NCBI RefSeq assembly: GCF_040833965.1 | Contig: NZ_CP162142.1 | Span: 186,001 to 250,000, forward strand | Direction of reading: 5' to 3' | Source of the DNA: Leptospira sp. WS39.C2 | GTDB taxonomy: Bacteria; Spirochaetota; Leptospiria; Leptospirales; Leptospiraceae | Length of the DNA: 64,000 nt | In this document: piece after piece, positions 45,837 to 53,280 of the stretch | Position numbering within the stretch: the first letter of the stretch is position 1 | Layout: every line of letters starts with the position of its first letter | Made by a program: the position numbers and the translations under genes | Notes under the pieces: model-generated | What the model saw: the letters and a program-made list of their open reading frames with translations, nothing else | Database searches by the model: none | What the model was told of the DNA's origin: nothing

Positions 45837-47008
45837 TAAACTTCGAGAATCACCTTTAGTTCTTTTGCGTTAGAAGCGCATAAAGATTGTTTTTCGATGT
45901 TTTTTGCTTTTAGGTGTCCACCTGTGAGTCTTTGGCTTACAACACTTGGTCCAAAGTCAATGATCGTTGTAATGGCACTATCATTGAGTACAGGTGCGAT
46001 CGCCAAATCCCAGTAAAGTGGTTCAATGAGTACCATTTTGAAAAGGATGTCACGAAGGTTTCCATCTTTTTGTAAGTTGTGACCATCAAAGATGCTATAC
46101 ACAGGAACTTTTAAATCAGCACCAGTGTATGGAAATGGAACAACCGTTGCATCTTCTGCATTGAACTTATCAAGAGAAGTTTCCATAAATGGGCAGTGGA
46201 AAGGAGCTGTTGTTTTTAAATACACGAACTTAAATTTCTTTTCGTCCATTTCTGCTTTCCATTGTTTACGGAAGGCAAGAAGTGAAGAAGGAAGAGCGGA
46301 AAGAATCATAGAATCAGGAGTGTTGTAAAGAGAGATAAACACTGTGTCTTGTCCTTTGAGTCCAAGAGATTCGTTTGTTTTTTTCACTCGGTCTTCGAGT
46401 TCGTCTTTTGTGTAACCAATCACAGCGACCATTGGTGCTGGGTTTTTGTCACCGTTTGCCTCGTTTTCTTTGACGATGTCTTCAGAAACTTGGAAGTTAG
46501 GGTATACCTTTTGACCATTGAATCCAAGATAAAAAACAAATTTTAAAAAGTCAGAGTAAGCTTTTAAAAAATCTGCTCCCTCTTTTCCAAGACCAACAAG
46601 TGCAGAAGCAATCACCCCTTGGCTATGGCCACTCAAGGCACCAGTTGCTTTCATGAGGTCTGCTGTAGGGTAACCACGTTTAGAAACCAAAACATAGTTT
46701 GCAATTTGGGTCATAAAAATCCCAGGAACAGAAATTGGCGCACGTGCCAAATAATCTTCGTTTGGTGCTCCATCTGGATTTTCAATCCAAGACTTAAAAT
46801 CAAGTCCTTCATTAAGGAGAGGGTTTTTTCCATCACGAGCTGCGATTTCACCAAGAGTTTTGAAACTTGTTTCGAAAAATTCTTTTAGATCTGGTTCTGC
46901 ATACAATTTTACGAGTTCTTTGAGGTAAGGGGAACCCTGTCCTCCGAATTGAAGGAAAAATTTTTGCGAATTTTGGAGGGTACCGGTAAGGAGTTTTGCC
47001 GAAGTCAT
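45836..47008 (-). CDS. Stand-alone acyltransferase resembling the AT domain of fungal fatty acid synthase beta
   Basis: This protein has 390 residues. It follows the fungal and actinobacterial type I FAS acyltransferase rather than bacterial FabD: QFGGQGSPYLKELVKLYAEP, the segment GLDFKSWIENPDGAPNEDYL, APISVPGIFMTQIANYVLVS, the active-site serine in GALSGHSQGVIASALV (GHSQG, where FabD has GHSLG), FYLGFNGQKVYPNF and TTAPFHCPFM with the catalytic histidine. From memory, yeast Fas1 shows the same order of motifs. It probably transfers acyl groups from CoA to a carrier protein. It opens the long minus-strand run. Confidence 0.85.
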   Translation of the reverse strand: MTSAKLLTGTLQNSQKFFLQFGGQGSPYLKELVKLYAEPDLKEFFETSFKTLGEIAARDGKNPLLNEGLDFKSWIENPDGAPNEDYLARAPISVPGIFMTQIANYVLVSKRGYPTADLMKATGALSGHSQGVIASALVGLGKEGADFLKAYSDFLKFVFYLGFNGQKVYPNFQVSEDIVKENEANGDKNPAPMVAVIGYTKDELEDRVKKTNESLGLKGQDTVFISLYNTPDSMILSALPSSLLAFRKQWKAEMDEKKFKFVYLKTTAPFHCPFMETSLDKFNAEDATVVPFPYTGADLKVPVYSIFDGHNLQKDGNLRDILFKMVLIEPLYWDLAIAPVLNDSAITTIIDFGPSVVSQRLTGGHLKAKNIEKQSLCASNAKELKVILEV

Positions 47009-47127
47009 TGGATTTTCCTGAGAAATGATTTTTCTGTTACCGTACAGAGAGGACTTCCCAGAACAAGGAGAAAATTCCTGGAAGGACTCGTTGTTACACC
47101 CCCAGGATTTGGATGTGAGGCTTAGAT

Positions 47128-47442
47128 TTAGGCGGCTTTGCTTTGTTCTAAGTTAGATTTGATGCGTTCGTGGTCGAGGGCAAGGAGGACCGTATTCTCA
47201 AAATAGGTCGCAAAATCAATTCTCCCAGAAGCATAATCTTCATGGAGAAGGGCTAAGAGAAGGTAGAACATAGATCCTCCAGGTGGTTCCGAATCTATCA
47301 ATGCGACATAATTCGGAAAGTCTTTTTCGAAGAAAGTGTTACTTGGTTTGTCGGCGACTTTGGAAAATTTTTTAGGAAAATATCGGAGGAGACCACCACT
47401 TTGGGATTTCCACTTTACAAAGTCTTTATCTCGGTTTCCCTT
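47128..47442 (-). CDS. Unnamed coding stretch of about 104 codons without a start codon
   Basis: On the minus strand a frame runs from just after TGA (47445-47443) to TAA at 47128. It has the composition of a genuine protein: DKDFVKWKSQSGGLLRYFPK, FFEKDFPNYVALIDSEPPGG, YLLLALLHEDYASGRIDFAT, ENTVLLALDHERIKSNLEQS. No ATG, GTG or TTG occurs in the first 40 codons. An ATG at 47275 or so, preceded by GGAGG, could start a 47-residue form. It is either a real gene with a rare start or a 5'-truncated remnant between the acyltransferase and symporter genes. I do not recognise the family. Confidence 0.5.
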   Translation of the reverse strand, partial: KGNRDKDFVKWKSQSGGLLRYFPKKFSKVADKPSNTFFEKDFPNYVALIDSEPPGGSMFYLLLALLHEDYASGRIDFATYFENTVLLALDHERIKSNLEQSKAA

Positions 47443-47450
47443 TCAAACCT

Positions 47451-49043
47451 ATGTTTGTTGCCTTAAAGCCCATTGATTACGCGATCATCCTTGTATTTGT
47501 AGGTTTTATGGTGGTGATTGGGATGCTTTTGAAACGATCCATGAACCATTCCACGGATTTTTTACTCGCAGGGCGGAAAATCCCGAGTTGGATCACAGGG
47601 ATTGCGTTCATTTCGGCCAATATTTCCGCCTTAGAATTGTTAGGAATGAGTGCGAGTGGGGCAGAATACGGGTTTTTGACCTTTCATTTTTATTACCTCG
47701 GGGCCATTCCAGGGATGATCTTTCTTGGGATCTTTATGATGCCGTTTTATTATTCCACAAAGATACGAAGTGTTCCCGAATACTTACGATACCGTTTTAA
47801 CAGACCCGCCCATCTTGTGAATTCACTCATCACATTGTTATCACTTGCTCTCGGCTCAGGAATTTATCTTTATTCCTTATCTCTTGTGTTTGAAACCTTA
47901 TTCGGTTGGAACCCGCACCTTTCCATTTTATTTAGCGCTTTTATCGTATTGGTTTATACTTACTTTGGGGGGCTTAGCTCCTCAATTTATACAGAAGTGA
48001 TGCAGTTTTTTCTGACAGTGCTTGGACTTTTTCCATTGGTCATTGTCGGTTTAACGAGGTTAGGTGGTTGGGATGGACTCATGCAAAAAATCCCAGAGTC
48101 TCATAAACATATGTGGGTAGGCCTACCTGGTGGTCAAAATGAACTCGGTTGGGATGTGTTAAGTGTCACAGTAGGACTTGGATTTGTTTTGTCTTTTTCC
48201 TATTGGACTTGTGGGTTTGCTGAAGTGCAAAGAGCCATGGCAGCCAAAGATTTCCGTGCCGCAAGAAGGACACCACTCATCGGTGCCATGTTTAAATTGT
48301 TTTTACCATTTCTCACGGTCATCCCAGGTCTCATTGCCCTTGCTGAATATTCTACAGAAATGAACGGAGAGTATAATAAAAGTTTCCTGATCCTATTAAA
48401 AAACTTTTATCCATCTGGCATGCTTGGACTTGGTACGACAGCTCTACTCGCTGCCTTTATGGCTGGGATGTCGAGTTCAGTCACAGCGATGAATACAATT
48501 TTTACGTATGATATTTACCAAACTTATATCAACAAAGAAGAAGATGACAAAACCTATTTAAAAATTGGAAAACAAAGTACGATGGTTGCTGTGGTGTTTG
48601 CTATTTTTACTTCTTACATTGCGATGCAATTTGAAAACATCATGAATTACATCCAATTACTCTTTTCCTTTTTTAATGCACCTTTGATTTCCATATTTTT
48701 ACTAGGAATGTTTTGGAAACGGGCATCAAAATGGAGTGCCTTTTACGGGATGTTAGTCGGGACGGCAAGTGGGTTACTCCATTATTTTTTATATGCAAAT
48801 GAATTTTTGTATTACAAATCGGATATGGTCTCCAATTTTTATGGTGCCATCTATTCGGGTGTGTTTTGTTTTATGACGATGGTTGTTGTCAGTCTAATTG
48901 AAAAAGAAGATCAAACCAGAGACTTACATGGGTTAGTATATGAAGACAGGGACAAATCCAATGAGTTTTGGGATCCTAGGATTTTGGTTTGGGGTGTGAT
49001 TTTAATTGTTTTCCTTGCCGGATTCAATGTCGTTTTTGTTTAA
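47451..49043 (+). CDS. Sodium:solute symporter (SSS/SLC5 family)
   Basis: This is an inner-membrane sodium-coupled transporter of 530 residues with about 13-14 helices. The SSS pattern is visible in STDFLLAGRKIPSWITGIAF, ISANISALELLGMSASGAEY, YLRYRFNRPAHL and the signature region around GLGTTALLAAFMAGMSSSVT. The layout is like the SGLT/PutP group; sugars or small organic acids are possible substrates. It is divergent from the startless frame and stands as a single gene. Confidence 0.93.
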   Translation: MFVALKPIDYAIILVFVGFMVVIGMLLKRSMNHSTDFLLAGRKIPSWITGIAFISANISALELLGMSASGAEYGFLTFHFYYLGAIPGMIFLGIFMMPFYYSTKIRSVPEYLRYRFNRPAHLVNSLITLLSLALGSGIYLYSLSLVFETLFGWNPHLSILFSAFIVLVYTYFGGLSSSIYTEVMQFFLTVLGLFPLVIVGLTRLGGWDGLMQKIPESHKHMWVGLPGGQNELGWDVLSVTVGLGFVLSFSYWTCGFAEVQRAMAAKDFRAARRTPLIGAMFKLFLPFLTVIPGLIALAEYSTEMNGEYNKSFLILLKNFYPSGMLGLGTTALLAAFMAGMSSSVTAMNTIFTYDIYQTYINKEEDDKTYLKIGKQSTMVAVVFAIFTSYIAMQFENIMNYIQLLFSFFNAPLISIFLLGMFWKRASKWSAFYGMLVGTASGLLHYFLYANEFLYYKSDMVSNFYGAIYSGVFCFMTMVVVSLIEKEDQTRDLHGLVYEDRDKSNEFWDPRILVWGVILIVFLAGFNVVFV

Positions 49044-49096
49044 AGATTTATACAACCGTAACAAAATAGTAATTGAATACGAGTATTCTTGTTTCT

Positions 49097-49435
49097 ATGT
49101 TTGTTGCAGTATATACCAAGACCATGAAACCAAATCATTATACAGAGATCCCTCCTACGTTTGAAGTTCAATTGGAAGTTTTAAAGGATTATGATTCGAA
49201 AAAACATATAAGTGCCAGAGGAATTCAGTTTTTCCATCCTTATGACATTGAAGTGCCTTCCATCTTAAAAATTTCTTTAAAGATGATTTCAATGACTGGT
49301 TCGATCGACTTCCTTGTCAAAACCTTAAAGTCAGAAAAGGTAGATAAAGAAGACCTCTACGTCGTTCATTGTAATTTTTATGACACAAATGCTGAAAAAG
49401 AAGACGAAGTATTGGAGTTTCTTAGAAGTTTTTAA
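49097..49435 (+). CDS. PilZ-like domain protein
   Basis: This is a small cytoplasmic protein of about 112 residues. HISARGIQFFHPYDIEVPSI and the closing VVHCNFYDTNAEKEDEVLEF follow the strand order of PilZ domains, but the RxxxR and D/NxSxxG c-di-GMP-binding motifs are not clear, so binding cannot be assumed. Possible starts are TTG 49073, ATG 49097 and ATG 49124; none has a good ribosome-binding site. It stands alone downstream of the symporter. Confidence 0.6.
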   Translation: MFVAVYTKTMKPNHYTEIPPTFEVQLEVLKDYDSKKHISARGIQFFHPYDIEVPSILKISLKMISMTGSIDFLVKTLKSEKVDKEDLYVVHCNFYDTNAEKEDEVLEFLRSF

Positions 49436-49482
49436 ACGTAAAAAAAGGATTCTTTTTCGAAACGTAAACTCTATCGATTCCT

Positions 49483-50259
49483 TTAAAGTGTTCCGTTTTT
49501 TTCTCCCATCCATTGGAAAGTCTCTTCGCTAAATGACTTTTCTTTAGGACCATATTGCATAAGCCACCGTGTCGGTGGCAAAAATCCATCTGTATTCAAT
49601 CCATATCCCCCACCTAACGGAGCACCCACTTTTGATCGTAATTCAAAGTGGAGGTGAGCGGGGTAACTTCCTCCTGCATCTCCAATGGTGCCAATCCATT
49701 CTGTTTTTTTAACGAGTTGCCCTGGTTCCACATCAATGGTATGGAGATGGGCATACACCGTTTCTAAATGATAAAAGTTTCCATTCGGCAAATTCTGATG
49801 ATGGACAATGCGGATCACTTTCCCCCAACCTCCGCCATAATCAGCAATCTCCGAAACCACTCCATTGCCGAAGGCATACACGGGAGCCGCAAAATCGGAA
49901 TCACCACCGGTAAGCGCATTCCAATCTTCGCCTAAATGTTTTCTGCCACCAAACTTTGCATTTTCGGATCCAAATTTTTGAGCCAAGTAATACCCATCCG
50001 CATACTTTCCACCCACAGGGAATTCAAAATCAATAGCATGGAACATTGGATAACGTTTGAGGATGGGGAAGGGGTCAGTGGTTCGCACTTCACCGGAAGA
50101 TTCCATCCATCCAAAGAGCGGATTGCCTTGGTAGGAATACCCTTTGGACACACAACCTGTACCAAGTATTAAAATGGAAAGGATACAGATTGTATGGTTT
50201 AATATAAGAATCGTTTTATTTGGATACCAATTGTTTTTGTTTGCGGGAAGAAGGAACAT
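49483..50259 (-). CDS. M23-family peptidase, lipoprotein
   Basis: This is a peptidoglycan endopeptidase-like lipoprotein of about 258 residues. A hydrophobic segment (TICILSILILGTGC) ends at the likely lipid-modified cysteine. The M23 domain has the zinc ligands in GRKHLGEDWNA and the catalytic HLHFELRS, and DYGGGWGKVIRIVHH between them. The ATG at 50259 lies inside the 3' end of the flavin monooxygenase gene (overlap 44 bases); an earlier ATG-like start at 50286 is also possible. Translational coupling to the upstream gene is likely. Confidence 0.88.
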   Translation of the reverse strand: MFLLPANKNNWYPNKTILILNHTICILSILILGTGCVSKGYSYQGNPLFGWMESSGEVRTTDPFPILKRYPMFHAIDFEFPVGGKYADGYYLAQKFGSENAKFGGRKHLGEDWNALTGGDSDFAAPVYAFGNGVVSEIADYGGGWGKVIRIVHHQNLPNGNFYHLETVYAHLHTIDVEPGQLVKKTEWIGTIGDAGGSYPAHLHFELRSKVGAPLGGGYGLNTDGFLPPTRWLMQYGPKEKSFSEETFQWMGEKNGTL

Positions 50260-51634
50260 GGCTCTTCTCTGAATGGTACATGGCACGTGCTTCGATTGGC
50301 AAATGGTTTCCTTCCTTTGCTGCTCTTTTTTTGCCTTGTTCCATTTCCTTTTTCATATCGTACAAAAAACTATCATAATCCACTTGGATGGTATGCCTTG
50401 TGCTACTCACATATCGTTTTTTCATAGCCTTTTCGTCTTTTAGAATACTTTCTTCCATTTCTTCTTTGGAAGGCAAAACGTAATTACCAGTCAGATATTG
50501 GGCAATCCATTTCCCTTGGCATTCGGCCAGAGGCATAATGGCACCTAACGGTTGCATAAGGCCTACTAAAAATAAATTGTTAATCCCAGGTTTCATCATT
50601 TTATAATAAAGTGGGATGTAATTGTTTGGTGCAGATAAAAAATCATCTTCAAAAAAAGGAAATTTTATATTATACCCTGTGCAGTAAATCAATACATCTG
50701 CTTCTTCTTCTGTTCCATCGGCAAAGGCAATTTTTTTGCCACGGAGTTCAGTGATGACTGGTTTTGGTTTGATATCACCACGGCCAAGTCTCACAAGTAA
50801 GTCTTGGGAAATGGTTGGGTGAGCAGATCCAAATTTATGATCTGGTTTTGGTAAACCAAAGTCTTCCATTTTTCCCACTCCAAACCGAATGAGAAGGTGA
50901 GCGAGTGTTTGTTGGATGAAAAAAGGAACCCAATGCGGAGTGTATTCGGTTAATTTGTCTAATGGTTTTCCAAAAAGATAATTGGGGATGACATAAGCTC
51001 CTCGTCTTGCTGATAAAAATACTTTTTTGGCAACACCAGGTCTTGATAATTCCACTGAGATATCCATAGCACTGTTCCCCATACCAAGTACCACAACGTT
51101 TTTACCTTCGCAGTTAACAGGTGTTTTTGGGTCTACATAGGAATGAGAATGGATGGTTTTACCAAAAAATTTTCCAGGGAAAGCCGGGTCTGGCCAACGT
51201 TCGCTCCAGTGGTGGCCATTGGCAACAACTAACACATCGTAGATTTGAGTAGGACCTTTTTCTGGTGTGATCCTCCAAAGTCCATCTTCGGTGCGTTCTG
51301 CTTTTTTCACTCCATTTTTAAATTGGATGTGTTTGCGAAGTCCAAAGTGATCTACATAAGATAAAAAGTATTGTTGGATGGGTTCGTGATTGGGATAGTC
51401 AGGGTAGTTAGGTGGCATTGGAAAATCACGGTATTCCATTCTATCCCTATGTGTGTTGATGTGTAAGGATTTATAAATATTACTGAGACCATTATCATTT
51501 TTGTAACGCCAGTTTCCACCAACATCACTTCCTTTTTCATAACAATCAAACGGGATGCCGTGTTCTTTTAAAGATTTGATGACGGTGATTCCAGAAGAAC
51601 CAGCTCCGATTACACAGACTTTGGGAAGTGCCAT
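50216..51634 (-). CDS. Flavin-containing monooxygenase
   Basis: This is an FAD- and NADPH-dependent monooxygenase of 472 residues. It has the FAD loop VIGAGSSGITVIKSLKEHGI, the FMO/BVMO fingerprint FFGKTIHSHSYVDP (FxGxxxHSxxY), a second nucleotide loop VVLGMGNSAMDISVELSRPG and the late FAD segment YCTGYNIKFPFF. These enzymes oxidise N, S or ketone groups; the layout fits the FMO group. The substrate is unknown. The M23 lipoprotein gene overlaps its 3' end. Confidence 0.93.
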   Translation of the reverse strand: MALPKVCVIGAGSSGITVIKSLKEHGIPFDCYEKGSDVGGNWRYKNDNGLSNIYKSLHINTHRDRMEYRDFPMPPNYPDYPNHEPIQQYFLSYVDHFGLRKHIQFKNGVKKAERTEDGLWRITPEKGPTQIYDVLVVANGHHWSERWPDPAFPGKFFGKTIHSHSYVDPKTPVNCEGKNVVVLGMGNSAMDISVELSRPGVAKKVFLSARRGAYVIPNYLFGKPLDKLTEYTPHWVPFFIQQTLAHLLIRFGVGKMEDFGLPKPDHKFGSAHPTISQDLLVRLGRGDIKPKPVITELRGKKIAFADGTEEEADVLIYCTGYNIKFPFFEDDFLSAPNNYIPLYYKMMKPGINNLFLVGLMQPLGAIMPLAECQGKWIAQYLTGNYVLPSKEEMEESILKDEKAMKKRYVSSTRHTIQVDYDSFLYDMKKEMEQGKKRAAKEGNHLPIEARAMYHSEKSHVPSSRKQKQLVSK

Positions 51635-51852
51635 AAGGGATCTCTCTCACTCAAGATTAGATTAACGTTTGGGAAAGATGTATAACTTAGTGAACATCGT
51701 TTTCAAGAAGATTTTGGGGAGATTTCGAAAAAAAGTATGATATCTAACCTTTTTTTTGGAAGAAGAAAGGTGAGTTGGTTTGGATAGAAATAATTTTGGT
51801 GGTTTGGAACTCATCCAATGAAATGGGGTTTTCCATCCTTCGATCCAGAAGA

Positions 51853-51975
51853 CTATTGATTCAATTGTGCTTCCGTATAATCTTTGTTACAAACATTAAG
51901 GATGGATTCTACAAATAGTTCTTGAAATTGGAACAGATCATGTTCCTTTCCCTTACGATACTGAAGTTTTTCCAT
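51853..51975 (-). pseudogene. N-terminal remnant of a GNAT acetyltransferase
   Basis: On the minus strand ATG 51975 starts 40 codons (MEKLQYRKGKEHDLFQFQEL, VESILNVCNKDYTEAQLNQ) ending in TAG. This is the N-terminus of a familiar GNAT type whose members continue with a tryptophan and an alpha-helix; shortly after the stop, in another frame, the codons read IEGWKT. So the gene carries a stop and a frameshift and lacks its C-terminal acetyl-CoA domain. The rest of 51635-51852 shows no gene. Confidence 0.45.
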
Positions 51976-51981
51976 TCAAAT

Positions 51982-52521
51982 TTATTGTTTTATTTGATTC
52001 TCTTCTAAAAATTCCTTCACTTCTTTTTCCACATTGGATATTTGAATTTTTGAAATTTTACCAGCCTTTAAATGGATGAGTGTCACCGAACCTTTGGTTC
52101 TTGGGAATGGATCAGCGATTTTTTCTTCTCTCACCAAACGAAGTGTATATGGATAAGATTTCATTTTAGGAAGGGCTACAAATTTTGTGATGAGGCCTGG
52201 CATTCTATGGATGTCGGATATAAGAACCGTTTGTTTGGATTCCAAATAACCTTTGTTTTCTTTTTCCAAAATGGGATGGATGATTTTGCTTGCGTCCATA
52301 TCCGAAATGAATATAACTTTTGTGGTTTCTTTAGGGATGGGACTTGGTTCTTCCCATTGGTTGGTATAATTGATTTCAGGGAGTGAATCACCGACTTTTA
52401 ATATTTGTGTCGTGGGCTCTTCGGCATATAGAGAAAAAACAAAAAGAATACTAAAAAACAAAAAGATTTTTGATACAATAGAACGTGAGTGGATCATAAG
52501 TGTTAGGGAATTTGGTTTCAT
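51982..52521 (-). CDS. Secreted thioredoxin-fold-like protein without CxxC
   Basis: This is an exported protein of 179 residues with a signal peptide (VSKIFLFFSILFVFSLYAEE; the start may be MIHSRS, a few codons later). The body (KVGDSLPEINYTNQWEEPSP, TTKVIFISDMDASKIIHPIL, GSVTLIHLKAGKISKIQI) has the strand order of thioredoxin-fold proteins such as YtfJ, but there is no redox CxxC. It lies 13 bases after the thioredoxin gene on the same strand, so the two may act together in the periplasm. Family call is moderate. Confidence 0.7.
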   Translation of the reverse strand: MKPNSLTLMIHSRSIVSKIFLFFSILFVFSLYAEEPTTQILKVGDSLPEINYTNQWEEPSPIPKETTKVIFISDMDASKIIHPILEKENKGYLESKQTVLISDIHRMPGLITKFVALPKMKSYPYTLRLVREEKIADPFPRTKGSVTLIHLKAGKISKIQISNVEKEVKEFLEENQIKQ

Positions 52522-52534
52522 ACGAGTATCCTTA

Positions 52535-52987
52535 TTATAGTTTGTATAGATAAGCTAATACTTGTTCTTTTGTCATCTTACTTGCGTTAGAGAATTCTCC
52601 ACCTTTAGTGGAAGTGATGATTTCTCCTTTTGGTGAAAAAACAACAAGCGATGGGATTCCATTTTGGATGGGATTCCCCAATTTTTCATTTAGACTTAGG
52701 TTTTTATCAAATCGACCTACATCCACCTTCATTACTACAAAATCTGCATCCAATATTGTTTTGGTTTCGGGCTCGTTTAAAATCCCATCTAATGCCCTAC
52801 AGTCGGGGCACCAATCAGCTCCAAACAATACGATGAGTTTGCGGTTTTCTGTCTTTGCTGTTTGTAAGGACTCTTCGAATTGGGCAAGAATTATGTCTCT
52901 TTGTTTGGAGCAGTAAGGAGTAAGGAAGAGTGAGATACTCAAAAAGAGTAGAGAGAGGATCGATTGGAATCGGTGTTCCATAAACAA
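52535..52987 (-). CDS. Thioredoxin-family protein, exported
   Basis: This is a periplasmic thiol-disulfide protein of 150 residues. A signal segment (SILSLLFLSISLFLTPYC) ends at a possible lipobox cysteine. The thioredoxin domain has the redox motif WCPDC in VLFGADWCPDCRALDGIL, then VDVGRFDKN and the cis-proline strand NGIPSLVVFSPKGEI. This is the thioredoxin_7/DsbD-gamma-like type. It is co-directional with the CxxC-less partner at 51982. Confidence 0.88.
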   Translation of the reverse strand: MFMEHRFQSILSLLFLSISLFLTPYCSKQRDIILAQFEESLQTAKTENRKLIVLFGADWCPDCRALDGILNEPETKTILDADFVVMKVDVGRFDKNLSLNEKLGNPIQNGIPSLVVFSPKGEIITSTKGGEFSNASKMTKEQVLAYLYKL

Positions 52988-52989
52988 AT

Positions 52990-53007
52990 GCGGAAGAAAC
53001 CTTCCGC
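52990..53007 (-). terminator. Hairpin after the 49-residue gene
   Basis: GCGGAAG (52990-52996) and CTTCCGC (53001-53007) pair perfectly around a 4-base loop. It lies 6 bases past the stop of the small gene at 53013, and a T-containing stretch follows on the minus strand. It may end that transcript before the thioredoxin gene. Confidence 0.5.
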
Positions 53008-53012
53008 TCCGA

Positions 53013-53162
53013 TTATTTTTTCGCGATTTCTTTTAGGATTTCTTGTCTTTTTTTGTCTTTCTCAATGTGCGAAAGAGACAACCAATCGCGTTTCAATTGT
53101 TTCTCTGAAACACCTTTGAAGGTTGCATATTTGCCGAGGATTTTTGCTGTTTTTGCGTTCAT
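53013..53162 (-). CDS. Small basic protein, 49 residues
   Basis: On the minus strand ATG 53162 opens a 49-residue frame: MNAKTAKILGKYATFKGVSE, then QLKRDWLSLSHIEKDKKRQE and a lysine-rich end. Codon use and charge pattern look like a genuine small helical protein, and a hairpin follows its stop. It fills an otherwise unexplained gap between the thioredoxin gene and valS. The length is below common gene-finder cut-offs. I do not recognise the family. Confidence 0.6.
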   Translation of the reverse strand: MNAKTAKILGKYATFKGVSEKQLKRDWLSLSHIEKDKKRQEILKEIAKK

Positions 53163-53280
53163 GCCGACCAGATTCTTTTAGTCCAGCTTTCTGTCAATGC
53201 GAACCTAAGGAGCTTTGTTTCATCCTTGACCCCAATACTCTCTCGGAAACATAGTAAAGTCCAAGAAATCGATCGACCCT

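Noticed and set aside
47009..47127. Riboswitch or attenuator upstream of the fungal-type acyltransferase gene
   Set aside because: Short inverted repeats occur, but no recognisable riboswitch core; the region also borders the startless coding frame.
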